A stretch of DNA of 64,000 nt from Ensifer adhaerens (lineage in GTDB: Bacteria; Pseudomonadota; Alphaproteobacteria; Rhizobiales; Rhizobiaceae), in the NCBI RefSeq assembly GCF_002940685.1, contig NZ_PNFP01000019.1, positions 1-64,000 of the forward strand, written 5' to 3'. The position numbers and the translations under genes are program-made. Below, piece by piece: positions 48,291-57,439 of the stretch. The stretch's first letter is position 1; each line of letters opens with the position of its first letter. The notes below the pieces were generated by a model. The model searched no databases. It saw only the letters and a list, made by a program, of their open reading frames with translations, and had not been told where the DNA came from.

Positions 48291-49193
48291 ATGAACAGCC
48301 TTGCTCTCGACCTGCATCCGCCGGCGCGACGCCGGCGTACCCTCTCCTGGTTTCCGTTTGCAGCACTTTCGCCGTCACTTCTGGTGCTCTCGGTCTTCTT
48401 TGCACTGCCGATGGGGATGATGATCGGGATGAGCTTTACTCAGACCGAAACGTTCTCTCCGACCCTCGAGCACTATCAGCGCTTCTTCACCGACGGCCTC
48501 TCGCTTGCCGGGTTCTGTCGCACTGCCTTGATGTCCTTGCTGGTTGCGGTCAGCGTAACCGTCCTCGGCTATCCGGTCGCCTATTTCCTGGCGCGGTCAA
48601 CCACGCGCTGGCGGGCGGTGGTGTTCGCGCTTGCGCTTGCGCCAGAACTCGCCGGCGTCGTTCTTCGAACCTATGGCTGGCTGATTATTCTGGAAGATCG
48701 GGGGTTCATCAATGACCTGCTCCTCCAACTCGGCGTGATCAGTTCGCCCCTCCCCTTGTCGAAGAACCTCTTTGCCGTCGTCGTCGGCCTGACGCATGTC
48801 GTGCTTCCCTTTGGCATTCTCTCGTTGATGACAAGCATTCAGGGCATTGACCCGAACCTGGAGCGGGCAGCGCAGATGCTCGGTGCATCGAGGCTGGCGG
48901 TGATCCGCACGATCGTCCTGCCCCTCTCCGTCCCCGGGATCGTCAGCTCGATGTTGATCGCCTTCACAATGGCGGCGAGCGCCTATGCCACCCCGGCTCT
49001 TCTCGGTGGGGCAGGCTTCAAGGTGCTGGCGACGATGATCTACGAGCAGGTGCTTTTCTACATCGATTGGCCGTTCGCTTCGGTCATGGCGATGGCACTC
49101 CTCCTCATGATGCTGGCGATCTCGTTCGTCGGCGTTCGCTACGAAAGCCGCCGCAGATCGCGCGCCTCTGTTTCATCGGGAGGTGAAAGATGA
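48291..49193 (+). CDS. ABC transporter permease (PotB type)
   Basis: A 300-residue permease with six helices and the ATPase-docking EAA loop (ERAAQMLGASRLAVIRTIVL). ATG 48291 has GAGGAGAG upstream. Overlaps the second permease gene by 4 bp. Confidence 0.9.
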   Translation: MNSLALDLHPPARRRRTLSWFPFAALSPSLLVLSVFFALPMGMMIGMSFTQTETFSPTLEHYQRFFTDGLSLAGFCRTALMSLLVAVSVTVLGYPVAYFLARSTTRWRAVVFALALAPELAGVVLRTYGWLIILEDRGFINDLLLQLGVISSPLPLSKNLFAVVVGLTHVVLPFGILSLMTSIQGIDPNLERAAQMLGASRLAVIRTIVLPLSVPGIVSSMLIAFTMAASAYATPALLGGAGFKVLATMIYEQVLFYIDWPFASVMAMALLLMMLAISFVGVRYESRRRSRASVSSGGER

Positions 49194-49993
49194 ACAGGAT
49201 TATCTCGATACTCTACTGGATTTCGCTCGGCGCGGTCCTTTGCTTCATCACCCTGCCGCTCATCGTCGTCGTCGCAGCCTCCTTGAGCCCGACATCGGCT
49301 GTCACGCTTCAGCCCTGGGAGTGGACCGGCCGATGGTATGCGGATCTCTGGTCCAGCCGCTGGCTCGATCCGTTCCTTGCGAGCGTGAAGATCGCAACGG
49401 TCGTCGCGGCAATCAGCGGGGTGCTTGGATTGTTTGCGGCATATGCGGTTGTCTACGAGCGTATTCCGGGCAGCGACGCCCTGATGTCTTGCCTTCTATC
49501 GCCGCTTTCGGTGCCGCAGATCGTCAAGGGCGTCGCCATCGTGCTCTTTCTTTCGATGATCGGGCTCCAGGGGCTTCTCGGCACGCCGGCGTTGATTGCT
49601 GCGCATGTGGTGCTCGCCCTGCCCTTCGTGACCCGCATGGTGGCGACCTCGCTCGCGAATTTCGACGCCAACCTCGATCGTGCGGCCCAGATCCTTGGAG
49701 CCGGCAAGCTTCAACGCATCCGGCTGGTGGTGCTGCCGATGATCAAGCCCGGGGTCCTTTCGGGCGTGACCTTCGCCTTCATCATCTCGTTCAACAACAT
49801 CCCGCTTTCGGTTTTCCTGGTCAGGCCAGGCGACAGCACGTTGCCGATCACCGTGATCAACTACCTCGAATACAGCCTCGACCCAGTGCTCGCGGCAGTC
49901 AACGTCGCCTCGATGGCCTTCATCCTCGCGGTCATCTTCCTCTTCGAAAAGATCGGCGGTTTTTCCGCGCAACTCCATGGTGGCAGCAAATGA
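49190..49993 (+). CDS. ABC transporter permease (PotC type)
   Basis: A 267-residue permease with six helices and EAA loop DRAAQILGAGKLQRIRLVVL. Forms the channel with the preceding gene product. ATGA overlap upstream, and its stop overlaps the ATPase start. Confidence 0.9.
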   Translation: MNRIISILYWISLGAVLCFITLPLIVVVAASLSPTSAVTLQPWEWTGRWYADLWSSRWLDPFLASVKIATVVAAISGVLGLFAAYAVVYERIPGSDALMSCLLSPLSVPQIVKGVAIVLFLSMIGLQGLLGTPALIAAHVVLALPFVTRMVATSLANFDANLDRAAQILGAGKLQRIRLVVLPMIKPGVLSGVTFAFIISFNNIPLSVFLVRPGDSTLPITVINYLEYSLDPVLAAVNVASMAFILAVIFLFEKIGGFSAQLHGGSK

Positions 49994-51072
49994 ACGCACT
50001 CGACATCGAACTCGTCTCGGTCAGCAAGTCCTACGCCGGCATGGCGGTCGTCAAGGATATCGACCTCGCAATTCCTCAAGGCGAATTCGTCAGCATCCTC
50101 GGCCCATCCGGCTGCGGGAAGACGACCACGCTCAACATGATTGCGGGCTTTACCGCCCCATCACACGGCGACATTCGTATCAAGGGACGAAGCCAGGTCC
50201 GCGTGCCGCCGGAACGCCGCAACATTGGCTTGGTGTTCCAGAACTATGCGCTCTTTCCACACATGACGGTGACGGAGAACGTCGCCTTCGGCCTGAAGAT
50301 GAAGGGTGTTCGCCGTAACGAAGCCGAAACGACCGTCAAAAGCGCGCTCCGCAGCGTTCACCTCGAAGGAATGGGAGAACGCTACCCGCGGGAACTCTCC
50401 GGCGGCCAACAGCAGCGGGTAGCACTTGCCCGGGCGATCGCGCCGAGGCCATCGGTTCTCCTTCTCGATGAGCCGCTTTCCAATCTCGACCTGAAGCTTC
50501 GAGAGGCAATGCGGATCGAACTGAAGGAGATCCAGCAACAACTCGGAATGACCTTCGTCTACGTCACCCATGATCAGGAGGAGGCCATGGCGATGTCCGA
50601 TCGGGTAGTCGTCATGTGGCAAGGGGCGATTGCGCAAGAGGGGCAGCCAGCCGCCCTCTACCGCGAGCCGAACTCGCGCTTCGTGGCAGATTTCATCGGT
50701 AAATCGAACATCCTTTCGGTGACATCCACGGCAACGCAAGCGGCCAATCTCGAACTCGCGGTTGGAGATGGATTGATCCTGAAGGCGCACAAGATCGAAC
50801 TCACTGCCGAGATCCGTTACTGCTCGATCCGTCCGGAGAGCATCGCAGTCCTGCCGCCGGGCGCCGGCGGGAGCGGGTTCGCAAACCTTCTCAATGCCAC
50901 CGTGCGACGGGTTGTCAACCTCGGTGCCGCCTTCGAGATCGATGCCGATCTCGGTTCGGATGTGCGTCTTCACGTCCTGCTTCGCGCCACCCGCGCAAGT
51001 GTTCCGCCGAAGGTCGGGGACGCCATTCATCTCGGTATCGACGACGCCGACATCCAGCCGCTGAGCGCTTGA
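49990..51072 (+). CDS. ABC transporter ATP-binding protein (PotA type)
   Basis: A 360-residue ATPase: Walker A GPSGCGKTT, signature ELSGGQQQRVALARAI, Walker B VLLLDEPLSNLD, switch His in VYVTHDQEEAMAMSD, plus a C-terminal TOBE-like regulatory domain (about 270-355). Drives the PotBC-like permease. ATG 49990 overlaps the permease stop (ATGA). An in-frame extension upstream is a read-through of another frame and is rejected. Confidence 0.92.
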   Translation: MNALDIELVSVSKSYAGMAVVKDIDLAIPQGEFVSILGPSGCGKTTTLNMIAGFTAPSHGDIRIKGRSQVRVPPERRNIGLVFQNYALFPHMTVTENVAFGLKMKGVRRNEAETTVKSALRSVHLEGMGERYPRELSGGQQQRVALARAIAPRPSVLLLDEPLSNLDLKLREAMRIELKEIQQQLGMTFVYVTHDQEEAMAMSDRVVVMWQGAIAQEGQPAALYREPNSRFVADFIGKSNILSVTSTATQAANLELAVGDGLILKAHKIELTAEIRYCSIRPESIAVLPPGAGGSGFANLLNATVRRVVNLGAAFEIDADLGSDVRLHVLLRATRASVPPKVGDAIHLGIDDADIQPLSA

Positions 51073-51184
51073 GACAGATCGATAGGGTGGAGCAATCAAT
51101 CCAAAAGCATCGTTATTGGAAACACGCGATGTCTCCCGCCTACCATGGTCCCGACCTCAAGAGGTTACTTCAAAGGAGATAAAA

Positions 51185-52051
51185 ATGCTTGATAAACAGA
51201 GACTTATTGCCGTTCAGCACGAATCGAATGTTTGCGCCGACATCGAAGGCTTCGACTTCGACAACTATAGCCAACAGGACATCGAGGATGTCCGGCGCTA
51301 CTGGCTGCAGTACGGCGTGCTGCGCTTCAAGACGACGTCCATGAGCGATGAGCAGCAGGTTGCCTTCTCCCGGCATTTCGGGGAGTTCGTGATCCATCCA
51401 AAGCAGCTGCAGGAGGGCGGCCATCCGACCCACAAGGAAATCCTCGTCATCAGCAATGCGATGAAGGACGGCAAGCCGAGCGGCGCGATGGGCAACAGCG
51501 AGGCGACCTGGCACACAGATACGTGGTTCTACGAGCGGCCGCCGGCCGGCGCCATCCTGCGGGCGGTCGCAGTGCCGCCGAGCGGCGGTGACACCTACTT
51601 CCTCTCGTCCTATCGCGCTTATGACACCTTGCCCGAGGCTTTGAAGAAGGCCGTCGATGGACGTCAGATCTTCTTTCAGAACGTCTACGACAAGACTGGC
51701 AAACTCCGGCTTGGCAAGTCTGCGCCGAAGACCCGCGACTTCCGCGAATGGAGCGGGATCGTTCATCCTCTGGTTCGCCTGCACGGCGAAACCGGCCGCA
51801 AGGCGCTCTATCTCGGTGGGACGTCCGAGGGCGCCTGGATCGTTGGCATGCCGCTCGACGAGAGCGAAGCGCTCCTTGCCGACCTCTGGCAGCACACCAC
51901 CACGACCAGCGAGGTCTTCGTCCAACAGTGGGATGTCGGTGACATCATGATGTGGGACAACCGTTGCACGATGCACCGCCGCGATGGCTTCGATCCGAAT
52001 TCGATCCGCATCATGCATCGCACGACCACGTCCGGCGAACGCCCGGTCTGA
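51185..52051 (+). CDS. TauD/TfdA-family 2-oxoglutarate-dependent dioxygenase
   Basis: A 288-residue Fe(II)/2-oxoglutarate dioxygenase. The metal ligands are His and Asp in TWHTDTWFYERPP and the distal His in DNRCTMHRRDGFD, with the 2-oxoglutarate Arg in NSIRIMHRTT. GLRF-type GVLRFKT opens the fold. The family hydroxylates sulfonates, aryloxyacids, amines and amino acids. In this operon it probably attacks the imported compound. ATG 51185 follows AAAGGAGA. Confidence 0.9.
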   Translation: MLDKQRLIAVQHESNVCADIEGFDFDNYSQQDIEDVRRYWLQYGVLRFKTTSMSDEQQVAFSRHFGEFVIHPKQLQEGGHPTHKEILVISNAMKDGKPSGAMGNSEATWHTDTWFYERPPAGAILRAVAVPPSGGDTYFLSSYRAYDTLPEALKKAVDGRQIFFQNVYDKTGKLRLGKSAPKTRDFREWSGIVHPLVRLHGETGRKALYLGGTSEGAWIVGMPLDESEALLADLWQHTTTTSEVFVQQWDVGDIMMWDNRCTMHRRDGFDPNSIRIMHRTTTSGERPV

Positions 52052-52078
52052 CCGAACCGATCATCAGGAGGTCAGAAG

Positions 52079-52729
52079 ATGCAGCCTTACCGGGTGAATG
52101 AAAGGCATCAAAGCCTTTCCGAAGAGTTGGTCGCGCTTATGGCAAAGGCCGAGACGGCTACGATCGGTCACGTCGAACATCTCGGCTTCGTCAGCCGTGG
52201 CGTACTGCCGGTGTTTCCGGCAAAGGCGGCGGGTTCGGCCATTACCGTCGCGGCGACGGGGCGGGATGGCACCGTTATCTACAGGGCTGTCGACCTCCTG
52301 ATGCCCGGAGACTTTCTCGTCATCGCGCGGGTGGATGGAGATGACATCGCCTGCGTGGGAGGCGGCGTTGCAACCGCAGTGAAGGCCAGGGGCGCCGTTG
52401 GTATCGTCATCGACGGTCCCTGCACCGACGCCGAGGAGATCACGCAGACCGGCCTGCCCGTCTGGTGCCGCGGGATCTCTTCGAAGACCACCAACCGCCG
52501 TATCTCGATCGGCGGAGCGATCAACGAGCCGGTGGCCTGCGGTAGCGCCGCAGTACTGCCAGGCTACGCCGTCCTTGCCGACCGGGAAGGCGTGTTCGTT
52601 GCGCCGCGCGAGCACATGCTCACTCTGGCGCGCGGCGCGATCGCGCGCCAGGAAATTTCGGTCGCCGTGCGCAGGCACCTCGCAACCGGTCGCTCCATCT
52701 TCGAGTTCCAACCGGAATCCCAATCATGA
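52079..52729 (+). CDS. RraA/DlpA-family protein (dimethylmenaquinone methyltransferase-like fold; aldolase/lyase group)
   Basis: A 216-residue RraA-fold protein. VARVDGDDIACVGGGVATAV, ARGAVGIVIDGPCTDAEEI and the C-terminal ADREGVFVAPREHM match the family. Relatives are HMG/CHA aldolases or RNase E inhibitor RraA; the Asp-containing GPCTDAEEI loop supports a class II aldolase-like site but with changes. Translation is coupled to the hydrolase by ATGA. Confidence 0.85.
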   Translation: MQPYRVNERHQSLSEELVALMAKAETATIGHVEHLGFVSRGVLPVFPAKAAGSAITVAATGRDGTVIYRAVDLLMPGDFLVIARVDGDDIACVGGGVATAVKARGAVGIVIDGPCTDAEEITQTGLPVWCRGISSKTTNRRISIGGAINEPVACGSAAVLPGYAVLADREGVFVAPREHMLTLARGAIARQEISVAVRRHLATGRSIFEFQPESQS

Positions 52730-53580
52730 AGATCGCTCTTATCCAGATGAATTCGCAGCCGGATCGTGCTGCCAACCTCCGGCAAGCCGAGCTGCTCCTG
52801 CAGCGCACGCTCTCTGGAAAACCGGACCTCATCGTATTGCCCGAGCATTTCGATTGGACCGGAGGAACAGCTCATCAAAAGCGCGCTGCCGCTGACCGCG
52901 TGCCCGGTGGCGCCGCCTACGAGCTGGTCAAGAATTTTGCAGCACGCAATCAGGTCGCCGTTCATGCCGGCAGCTTGCTTGAAACGAAGCCGGGGTCTGA
53001 ACGCATCTACAACACCAGCGTCGTGTTCGACGCCCACGGCAACGAAATCGGCGTCTACAGGAAAATCCACCTCTTCGACATCGTGGCTCCGGATGGAAAG
53101 GTCTACCGCGAGTCCGAGACCGTCGCCGCCGGCGATAGCCTTTTGATCTACGAAATCGGTGGGCTCAGGATTGCTTGTTGCATCTGCTACGACCTGCGCT
53201 TCTCCCGACTGTTCGACCGCTTGGCTTCAGAAAATGTCGACGTCTTCATTTTGCCCGCGGCCTTCACCCGGCAGACAGGGATCGACCATTGGGAAGTGCT
53301 TTGCCGGGCGCGTGCAATCGAGTTTCAGGCCTATGTCGTGGCCTGCGGGCAATGCGGGCACTACGAAACGCCTACGGGAGAGCGACGTGAGATGCACGGA
53401 CATTCGATGGTGTGCGATCCCTGGGGAAAGGTCGTGGCCGAGATCAAAGATGACGTCGACGTTCTGTTCGTCGAAATCGATCCGGCCCGCATCGCGACAG
53501 TGCGCAGCCTCATTCCGATGGCGGCGCATCGCGTCGATCTACAAGGGATTGAACTCGAAGTCCGCATGGCCCAGCGCTGA
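52726..53580 (+). CDS. Carbon-nitrogen hydrolase (nitrilase superfamily amidase)
   Basis: A 284-residue nitrilase-fold hydrolase with the full Glu-Lys-Cys triad: LIVLPEHFDW, YRKIHLFDI and CCICYDLRFSRLF. It matches Nit1/Nit2 or omega-amidase-like branches and hydrolyses an amide or carbamoyl bond to acid and ammonia. Last gene of the operon: it suggests that the imported compound carries an amide (inference). Confidence 0.92.
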   Translation: MKIALIQMNSQPDRAANLRQAELLLQRTLSGKPDLIVLPEHFDWTGGTAHQKRAAADRVPGGAAYELVKNFAARNQVAVHAGSLLETKPGSERIYNTSVVFDAHGNEIGVYRKIHLFDIVAPDGKVYRESETVAAGDSLLIYEIGGLRIACCICYDLRFSRLFDRLASENVDVFILPAAFTRQTGIDHWEVLCRARAIEFQAYVVACGQCGHYETPTGERREMHGHSMVCDPWGKVVAEIKDDVDVLFVEIDPARIATVRSLIPMAAHRVDLQGIELEVRMAQR

Positions 53581-53589
53581 TTGCGGTGA

Positions 53590-53814
53590 TCACATCTCAT
53601 CATCGCTGGCGGGCCTGACCAAGTCCATGTGGCTGACCCCGAGCGCCCGGGCGATCTTGTAGAGTGATTGGATCGTCGGGTTGCGTTCACCGCGCTCCAG
53701 GCCGCTGACATATTGCTGGCTGATCTCCGCTGACGCGGCAACGTCCTCCTGCGTCAGCCCCTTCTCCCGACGCAGGCGCGCAAAATTCCGGCCTACCAAC
53801 TTGCGCATGTCCAT
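53590..53814 (-). CDS. Small XRE-family HTH regulator
   Basis: A 74-residue protein that is almost all one XRE helix-turn-helix (residues 6-62): NFARLRREKGLTQEDVAASA then SQQYVSGLERGERNPTIQSLYKIARALG. No sensor domain. It converges with the hydrolase gene (9 bp gap) and is divergent from the second XRE gene. Start ATG 53814 or ATG 53808. Confidence 0.85.
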   Translation of the reverse strand: MDMRKLVGRNFARLRREKGLTQEDVAASAEISQQYVSGLERGERNPTIQSLYKIARALGVSHMDLVRPASDDEM

Positions 53815-53941
53815 GCGCTCACTGATGGCAGGCCTGAAACTTTGAGTTTATCAACTATAGTATGTAAACGCAGGTGACGCGGAAGGGCTTGGCTGTTTAG
53901 ACCATCGGGTTCGTTCCGAGTTTTGGGTATTCGGGAGGCAA

Positions 53942-54346
53942 ATGAGCAAGCGGCCGCTGCCGAACAAGGTAGATGTGGAGTTGGGGCGCCACATCAGTAA
54001 GCTTCGGCGCGGGGCCGGACTGCGGCAAAGCGATCTGGCAACGCACCTCGGCGTTTCGATCCAGCTGATCAGGAAATACGAAAGCGGTCGCATCAGGATC
54101 GGCTCCAGCCGCCTCGCCGCCATAGCGGCTGCCCTTGATGTCCCCATTGCCCTCCTTGTTGATCGTGAGAGGGCTCCGTTCGAAAGCACGTCAATCCGGG
54201 AACTCGCTGAACTGACGGCCTTTGTTGGGACGAAGGAAGGTCTTGCCCTAAACAGAGCGTTTCAGCGCATCAAGTCCGCTGATGTTCGTCGGTCCGTGCT
54301 GGCATTCCTTCACACGCTCGTTGCAGGAATGACTGCTCGAGGCTGA
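53942..54346 (+). CDS. XRE-family HTH regulator with C-terminal helical domain
   Basis: A 134-residue protein. HTH at about residues 14-70 (GRHISKLRRGAGLRQSDLAT then HLGVSIQLIRKYESGRIRIG) and a 60-residue helical tail (SIRELAELTAFVGTKEGLAL). The intergenic region with the divergent XRE gene holds GTTTA...TAAAC arms. Target unknown; the neighbouring TRAP or ABC operons are candidates. Confidence 0.82.
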   Translation: MSKRPLPNKVDVELGRHISKLRRGAGLRQSDLATHLGVSIQLIRKYESGRIRIGSSRLAAIAAALDVPIALLVDRERAPFESTSIRELAELTAFVGTKEGLALNRAFQRIKSADVRRSVLAFLHTLVAGMTARG

Positions 54347-54440
54347 CGTGTTGAGGTCCGCTGGAGCGTTTCGCTTAAAAACGTATACCGAACAGGCAAG
54401 CTCGGGCCCGACAGCCGGCCGAGCCGCGACATGAGCAGAA

Positions 54441-54476
54441 ATCGACACGGTCCCGCTAGAATGAGACCGTGTCGAT
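54441..54476 (-). terminator. Hairpin terminator of the TRAP operon (possibly bidirectional)
   Basis: ATCGACACGGTC (54441-54452) and GACCGTGTCGAT (54465-54476), exact 12-bp arms with a 12-base loop. In the minus direction it is followed by TTTC, 10 bp beyond the dctP stop; on the plus side AAAA follows. Fits a rho-independent terminator. Confidence 0.7.
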
Positions 54477-54486
54477 AAAAGGTTCG

Positions 54487-55479
54487 TCAGAGGGTCGCGC
54501 CAACTTCCCGCAGCTCTTGCAGGATCGGTGCTTTGGGCAGCCAGATCTTGTCATAGGCCGCAATGAGTTCCGCGGTATTCTGCAGGTCCACCTCTACGAT
54601 CTTGATGCCCGTGTCCTTGAAGTTCTTAAGGAGCATGGCCTCCTTGGCGACGGTCGCGTCGATCTGCTTGTCGAGTTCCTCACGGGTCAGTCGTGTGATG
54701 ATCTCGCGGTCTGCGTCCGGCACGCCCTTCCACACACGGCCGGAAGCCAATGCAACGCAAGGCATGAAAATCGCATTCATCCGGAGCATGGTCTTGGCGA
54801 CCTTGTCGTAGCGCTGGTTCCAGGACAGATCGAGGTCGGCCTCAAGCCCGTCCACCTGTCCGTTGGACATGGCGTCGAACACCTGCGGAGTGGGAATGGG
54901 GGTCGGCGCCGCGCCGAGCAACTGGTAAAAGTCGCGGTAGGCAGGCGTCGTGTTGATGCGCAGCTTCATGCCCTTGATGTCGTCGATGCCTGCGGTTTCC
55001 TTGCCGGTGAAGACAACACGCAGGGTGGTTATGCCATAGCCAAGCCCGATCGTGCCCGTTTGAGCCGGCAGCACGTCGAGCAGCTTTGCAGCGACCGGAT
55101 GACGGACCAGCTTTGCAACCTTCTCCGTGCTCGTAACAAGCCACGGCGCGTTGACGGCAGCGACCTGAGGGATGCGCGAACCGAGTTCGGCGGTCATGAT
55201 CCACCCCAGGTCCAGGGCGCCCGACTGCATTTGCTGCAGCATCGCGCCCTCGTTTCCGAGCTGGTTCGAGGGGAAGACCTGAATGGCAAGGCGGCCGTTC
55301 GTTTCTTCGGACAGTCGCTTTCCGACCGCTTCCGCCGCAACGTTCCAGGGGTGGCCCGGAGGCGTGGTGATCCCCAGTCGATAGATCTTCGCGCTCTGTG
55401 CGCGCAGGATCGACGGCGCGGAAGCAGCCATGGCTGCTCCGAGCGACGTCATCGTAAAGGTTCGACGTGTAATGCTCAT
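54487..55479 (-). CDS. dctP: TRAP transporter periplasmic binding protein (DctP family)
   Basis: A 330-residue DctP-type protein with a signal peptide of twin-Arg look (SITRRTFTMTSLGAAMAAS, cut near LRAQS). GLRY-type LGITTPPGHPWNVAAEAVG and ALDLGWIMTAELGSRIPQV are seen; the conserved Arg that binds the carboxylate is in KLRINTTPAYRD. Substrate a carboxylic or sugar acid. Third gene of dctQMP order, 28 bp after dctM. Confidence 0.9.
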   Translation of the reverse strand: MSITRRTFTMTSLGAAMAASAPSILRAQSAKIYRLGITTPPGHPWNVAAEAVGKRLSEETNGRLAIQVFPSNQLGNEGAMLQQMQSGALDLGWIMTAELGSRIPQVAAVNAPWLVTSTEKVAKLVRHPVAAKLLDVLPAQTGTIGLGYGITTLRVVFTGKETAGIDDIKGMKLRINTTPAYRDFYQLLGAAPTPIPTPQVFDAMSNGQVDGLEADLDLSWNQRYDKVAKTMLRMNAIFMPCVALASGRVWKGVPDADREIITRLTREELDKQIDATVAKEAMLLKNFKDTGIKIVEVDLQNTAELIAAYDKIWLPKAPILQELREVGATL

Positions 55480-55507
55480 GTTGGTTCCCCTCTATGTGAG
55501 CTTGCTG

Positions 55508-56773
55508 TTACGAGAAGTAGGTTGAGAGCGCCGGGAAGATCGAAAGCAGCACGAGAATGATGCAGCAGACGAAGAAGAACGGCAGTGTCACGATGAACAT
55601 CCGGCCGGGCTTCGCTCCGGTCACGGCAGCGGCGATGAAGAAGTTCAGTCCCACGGGCGGCGACAGGAAGCCCAGAACCAGGTTGATGACGGCGACGACG
55701 CCGAAATGAACCGGATCGATGCCATAGACCTCCGTTGCGATCGGCAGCAGGATCGGGACCGTCATGATCAGGCCCGGCGCGCCGTCGATGACGGTGCCGA
55801 TGATCAGAAGGATCACGTTGACCAGAAGCATGAATGTGACGGGATCCTTGGCAATCGTCTGGATCCACTCGGCGACACGCTGCGGCACCATCCCGTAGAC
55901 GAGGACCCACGAGAATACGGCTGCCGCGGCGATCAAAAACAGGATGCCTGCCGACAGAACGCCTGCCTTGACGAACATTTCAGGAAGCTGCTTCAAGCGC
56001 AGATCGCCGGTGACGAAACGGCCGACGAGGATGGCCGCGACCACGCCCATGGCTGCGGCTTCCGTCGGGTTGGCAATCCCGGTCACGATCGAGCCCACGA
56101 TAATGAGCGGAATGATCAGTGTCGGCACGGCCTTGAGCGTAATCGCCACGCGTTCGCGTATCGGCAGGCTGTCCCCGCGCGGATAGTTGTAGATGTATCC
56201 CATCAGCGCAATCACGATGCAGAAAGCGACGAAGAGAATGACGCCGGGAATAATGCCTGCAGCGAGCATCGTTCCGACCGGCACCTGGGCGATGACGCTG
56301 TAGACGACGAACATGATCGATGGCGGGATGATCGGCCCAAGCATGCCGGCATAGGCGGTCAGCCCGGCGGCAAAGGTCTTGTCATAACCCTTCCGCTCCA
56401 TTTCCGGCACGACCATCTGGGACATCAGGGCGACCTGTGCGGCCGCCGAGCCGAGGATCGAAGCCACGAACATGTTTGCCAGCAGGTTCACGTAGGCGAG
56501 CCCACCCTTGAGCGCACCGACAAACGACATCGCCATGTCAATGATGCGTCGGGTGATGCCGCCGCCGTTCATGATCTCGCCGATGAGGATGAAGAGCGGA
56601 ATTGCGATCAGGCCATAGCTGTCCAGGCCGGTAAACATCTGGGTCGGGAAGGAAGCAAACAGAACCGTGTTGTCGGTCTGCCAGATGTAGGTCGCGGCCG
56701 TCAGGCACAGCACGATGGAGATCGGCAGGCCGATCAGCATGAAGGCAACGAATGCACCGAAGGTAAACATCAT
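55508..56773 (-). CDS. dctM: TRAP transporter large membrane subunit (DctM family)
   Basis: A 421-residue permease with about 11-12 helices: PLFILIGEIMNGGGITRRII, ASILGSAAAQVALMSQMVVP, PIIPPSIMFVVYSV, and PVGLNFF near the end, standard DctM marks. It is the sodium-coupled channel. Overlaps dctQ by ATGA. Confidence 0.92.
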   Translation of the reverse strand: MMFTFGAFVAFMLIGLPISIVLCLTAATYIWQTDNTVLFASFPTQMFTGLDSYGLIAIPLFILIGEIMNGGGITRRIIDMAMSFVGALKGGLAYVNLLANMFVASILGSAAAQVALMSQMVVPEMERKGYDKTFAAGLTAYAGMLGPIIPPSIMFVVYSVIAQVPVGTMLAAGIIPGVILFVAFCIVIALMGYIYNYPRGDSLPIRERVAITLKAVPTLIIPLIIVGSIVTGIANPTEAAAMGVVAAILVGRFVTGDLRLKQLPEMFVKAGVLSAGILFLIAAAAVFSWVLVYGMVPQRVAEWIQTIAKDPVTFMLLVNVILLIIGTVIDGAPGLIMTVPILLPIATEVYGIDPVHFGVVAVINLVLGFLSPPVGLNFFIAAAVTGAKPGRMFIVTLPFFFVCCIILVLLSIFPALSTYFS

Positions 56774-57384
56774 GCGGCTCCTTCGGCAGTCGTCAGCGAA
56801 ACCTGCTCGCGCTTGCTGGCAATTCCGAGATCTTCAAGCAGGTTCGCGGCAGAGTGGACCGTCAGGGTGAGCGCGAAGACCGGGAGGATCAGGTTGACGA
56901 TCCAGGTCGGCCATTCCAGCGTCTGGGTTTTCTCGGTGTAGAGGAAGTTGAAGGTCTCGGCCGCATAACCCTGTGCGTCAAACCCGTGGGAAGCGATGCC
57001 GACGGGATCCATCCACAACCAGCACATCACGAGAAACCCGATGGCGAAAGCCAGCGAAATCGCGGTAGCGAACGCCCGAAGGCGTAAGACCCATTTCGGC
57101 GGCAGATGATCGGAAAGCAGCGTGACCGCAAAATCGATCCGGAGCCGGGTCATGACCGACGCTCCGAGGAAACCCAGCCAGATCATGGAGAAGATCGAAG
57201 CTTCATCGATCCAGTAGATCGGCACTTTGGCAAAGCGCGTGACCACGTTCACCAATATCAGGGCCAAAAGCACCGTTATGAAGACACCGGCCAGGAATTT
57301 TTCCCCCCGCAGGACGGCCTGGGATGCCCCCGTAACCTTCTTTGCCCAACCAGGCTGTTTCATCGGCTCCGCCGAAGATGACAT
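56770..57384 (-). CDS. dctQ: TRAP transporter small membrane subunit (DctQ family)
   Basis: A 204-residue protein with four helices, DctQ type: EKFLAGVFITVLLALILVNV, VPIYWIDEASIFSMIWLGFL, FAVTLLSDHLP. Start MSSSAEP at 57384; first gene of the operon, with the inverted repeat at 57411-57431 just upstream. Confidence 0.88.
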   Translation of the reverse strand: MSSSAEPMKQPGWAKKVTGASQAVLRGEKFLAGVFITVLLALILVNVVTRFAKVPIYWIDEASIFSMIWLGFLGASVMTRLRIDFAVTLLSDHLPPKWVLRLRAFATAISLAFAIGFLVMCWLWMDPVGIASHGFDAQGYAAETFNFLYTEKTQTLEWPTWIVNLILPVFALTLTVHSAANLLEDLGIASKREQVSLTTAEGAA

Positions 57385-57410
57385 CGCACACCCCTCTTAT
57401 TGCATACTTG

Positions 57411-57431
57411 TTGTATTTATAGAGTATACAA
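57411..57431. promoter_or_regulatory. Inverted repeat in the TRAP promoter
   Basis: TTGTAT (57411-57416) and ATACAA (57426-57431) around a 9-base AT-rich spacer, 27 bp upstream of dctQ. The arms resemble FCD-GntR operators; the regulator is not in the immediate neighbourhood. Confidence 0.5.
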
Positions 57432-57439
57432 GAAAGTGC

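Noticed and set aside
55706-56941. 411-codon plus-strand frame antisense to dctM
   Set aside because: His/Asp/Arg-rich mirror of a hydrophobic membrane gene; typical artefact.
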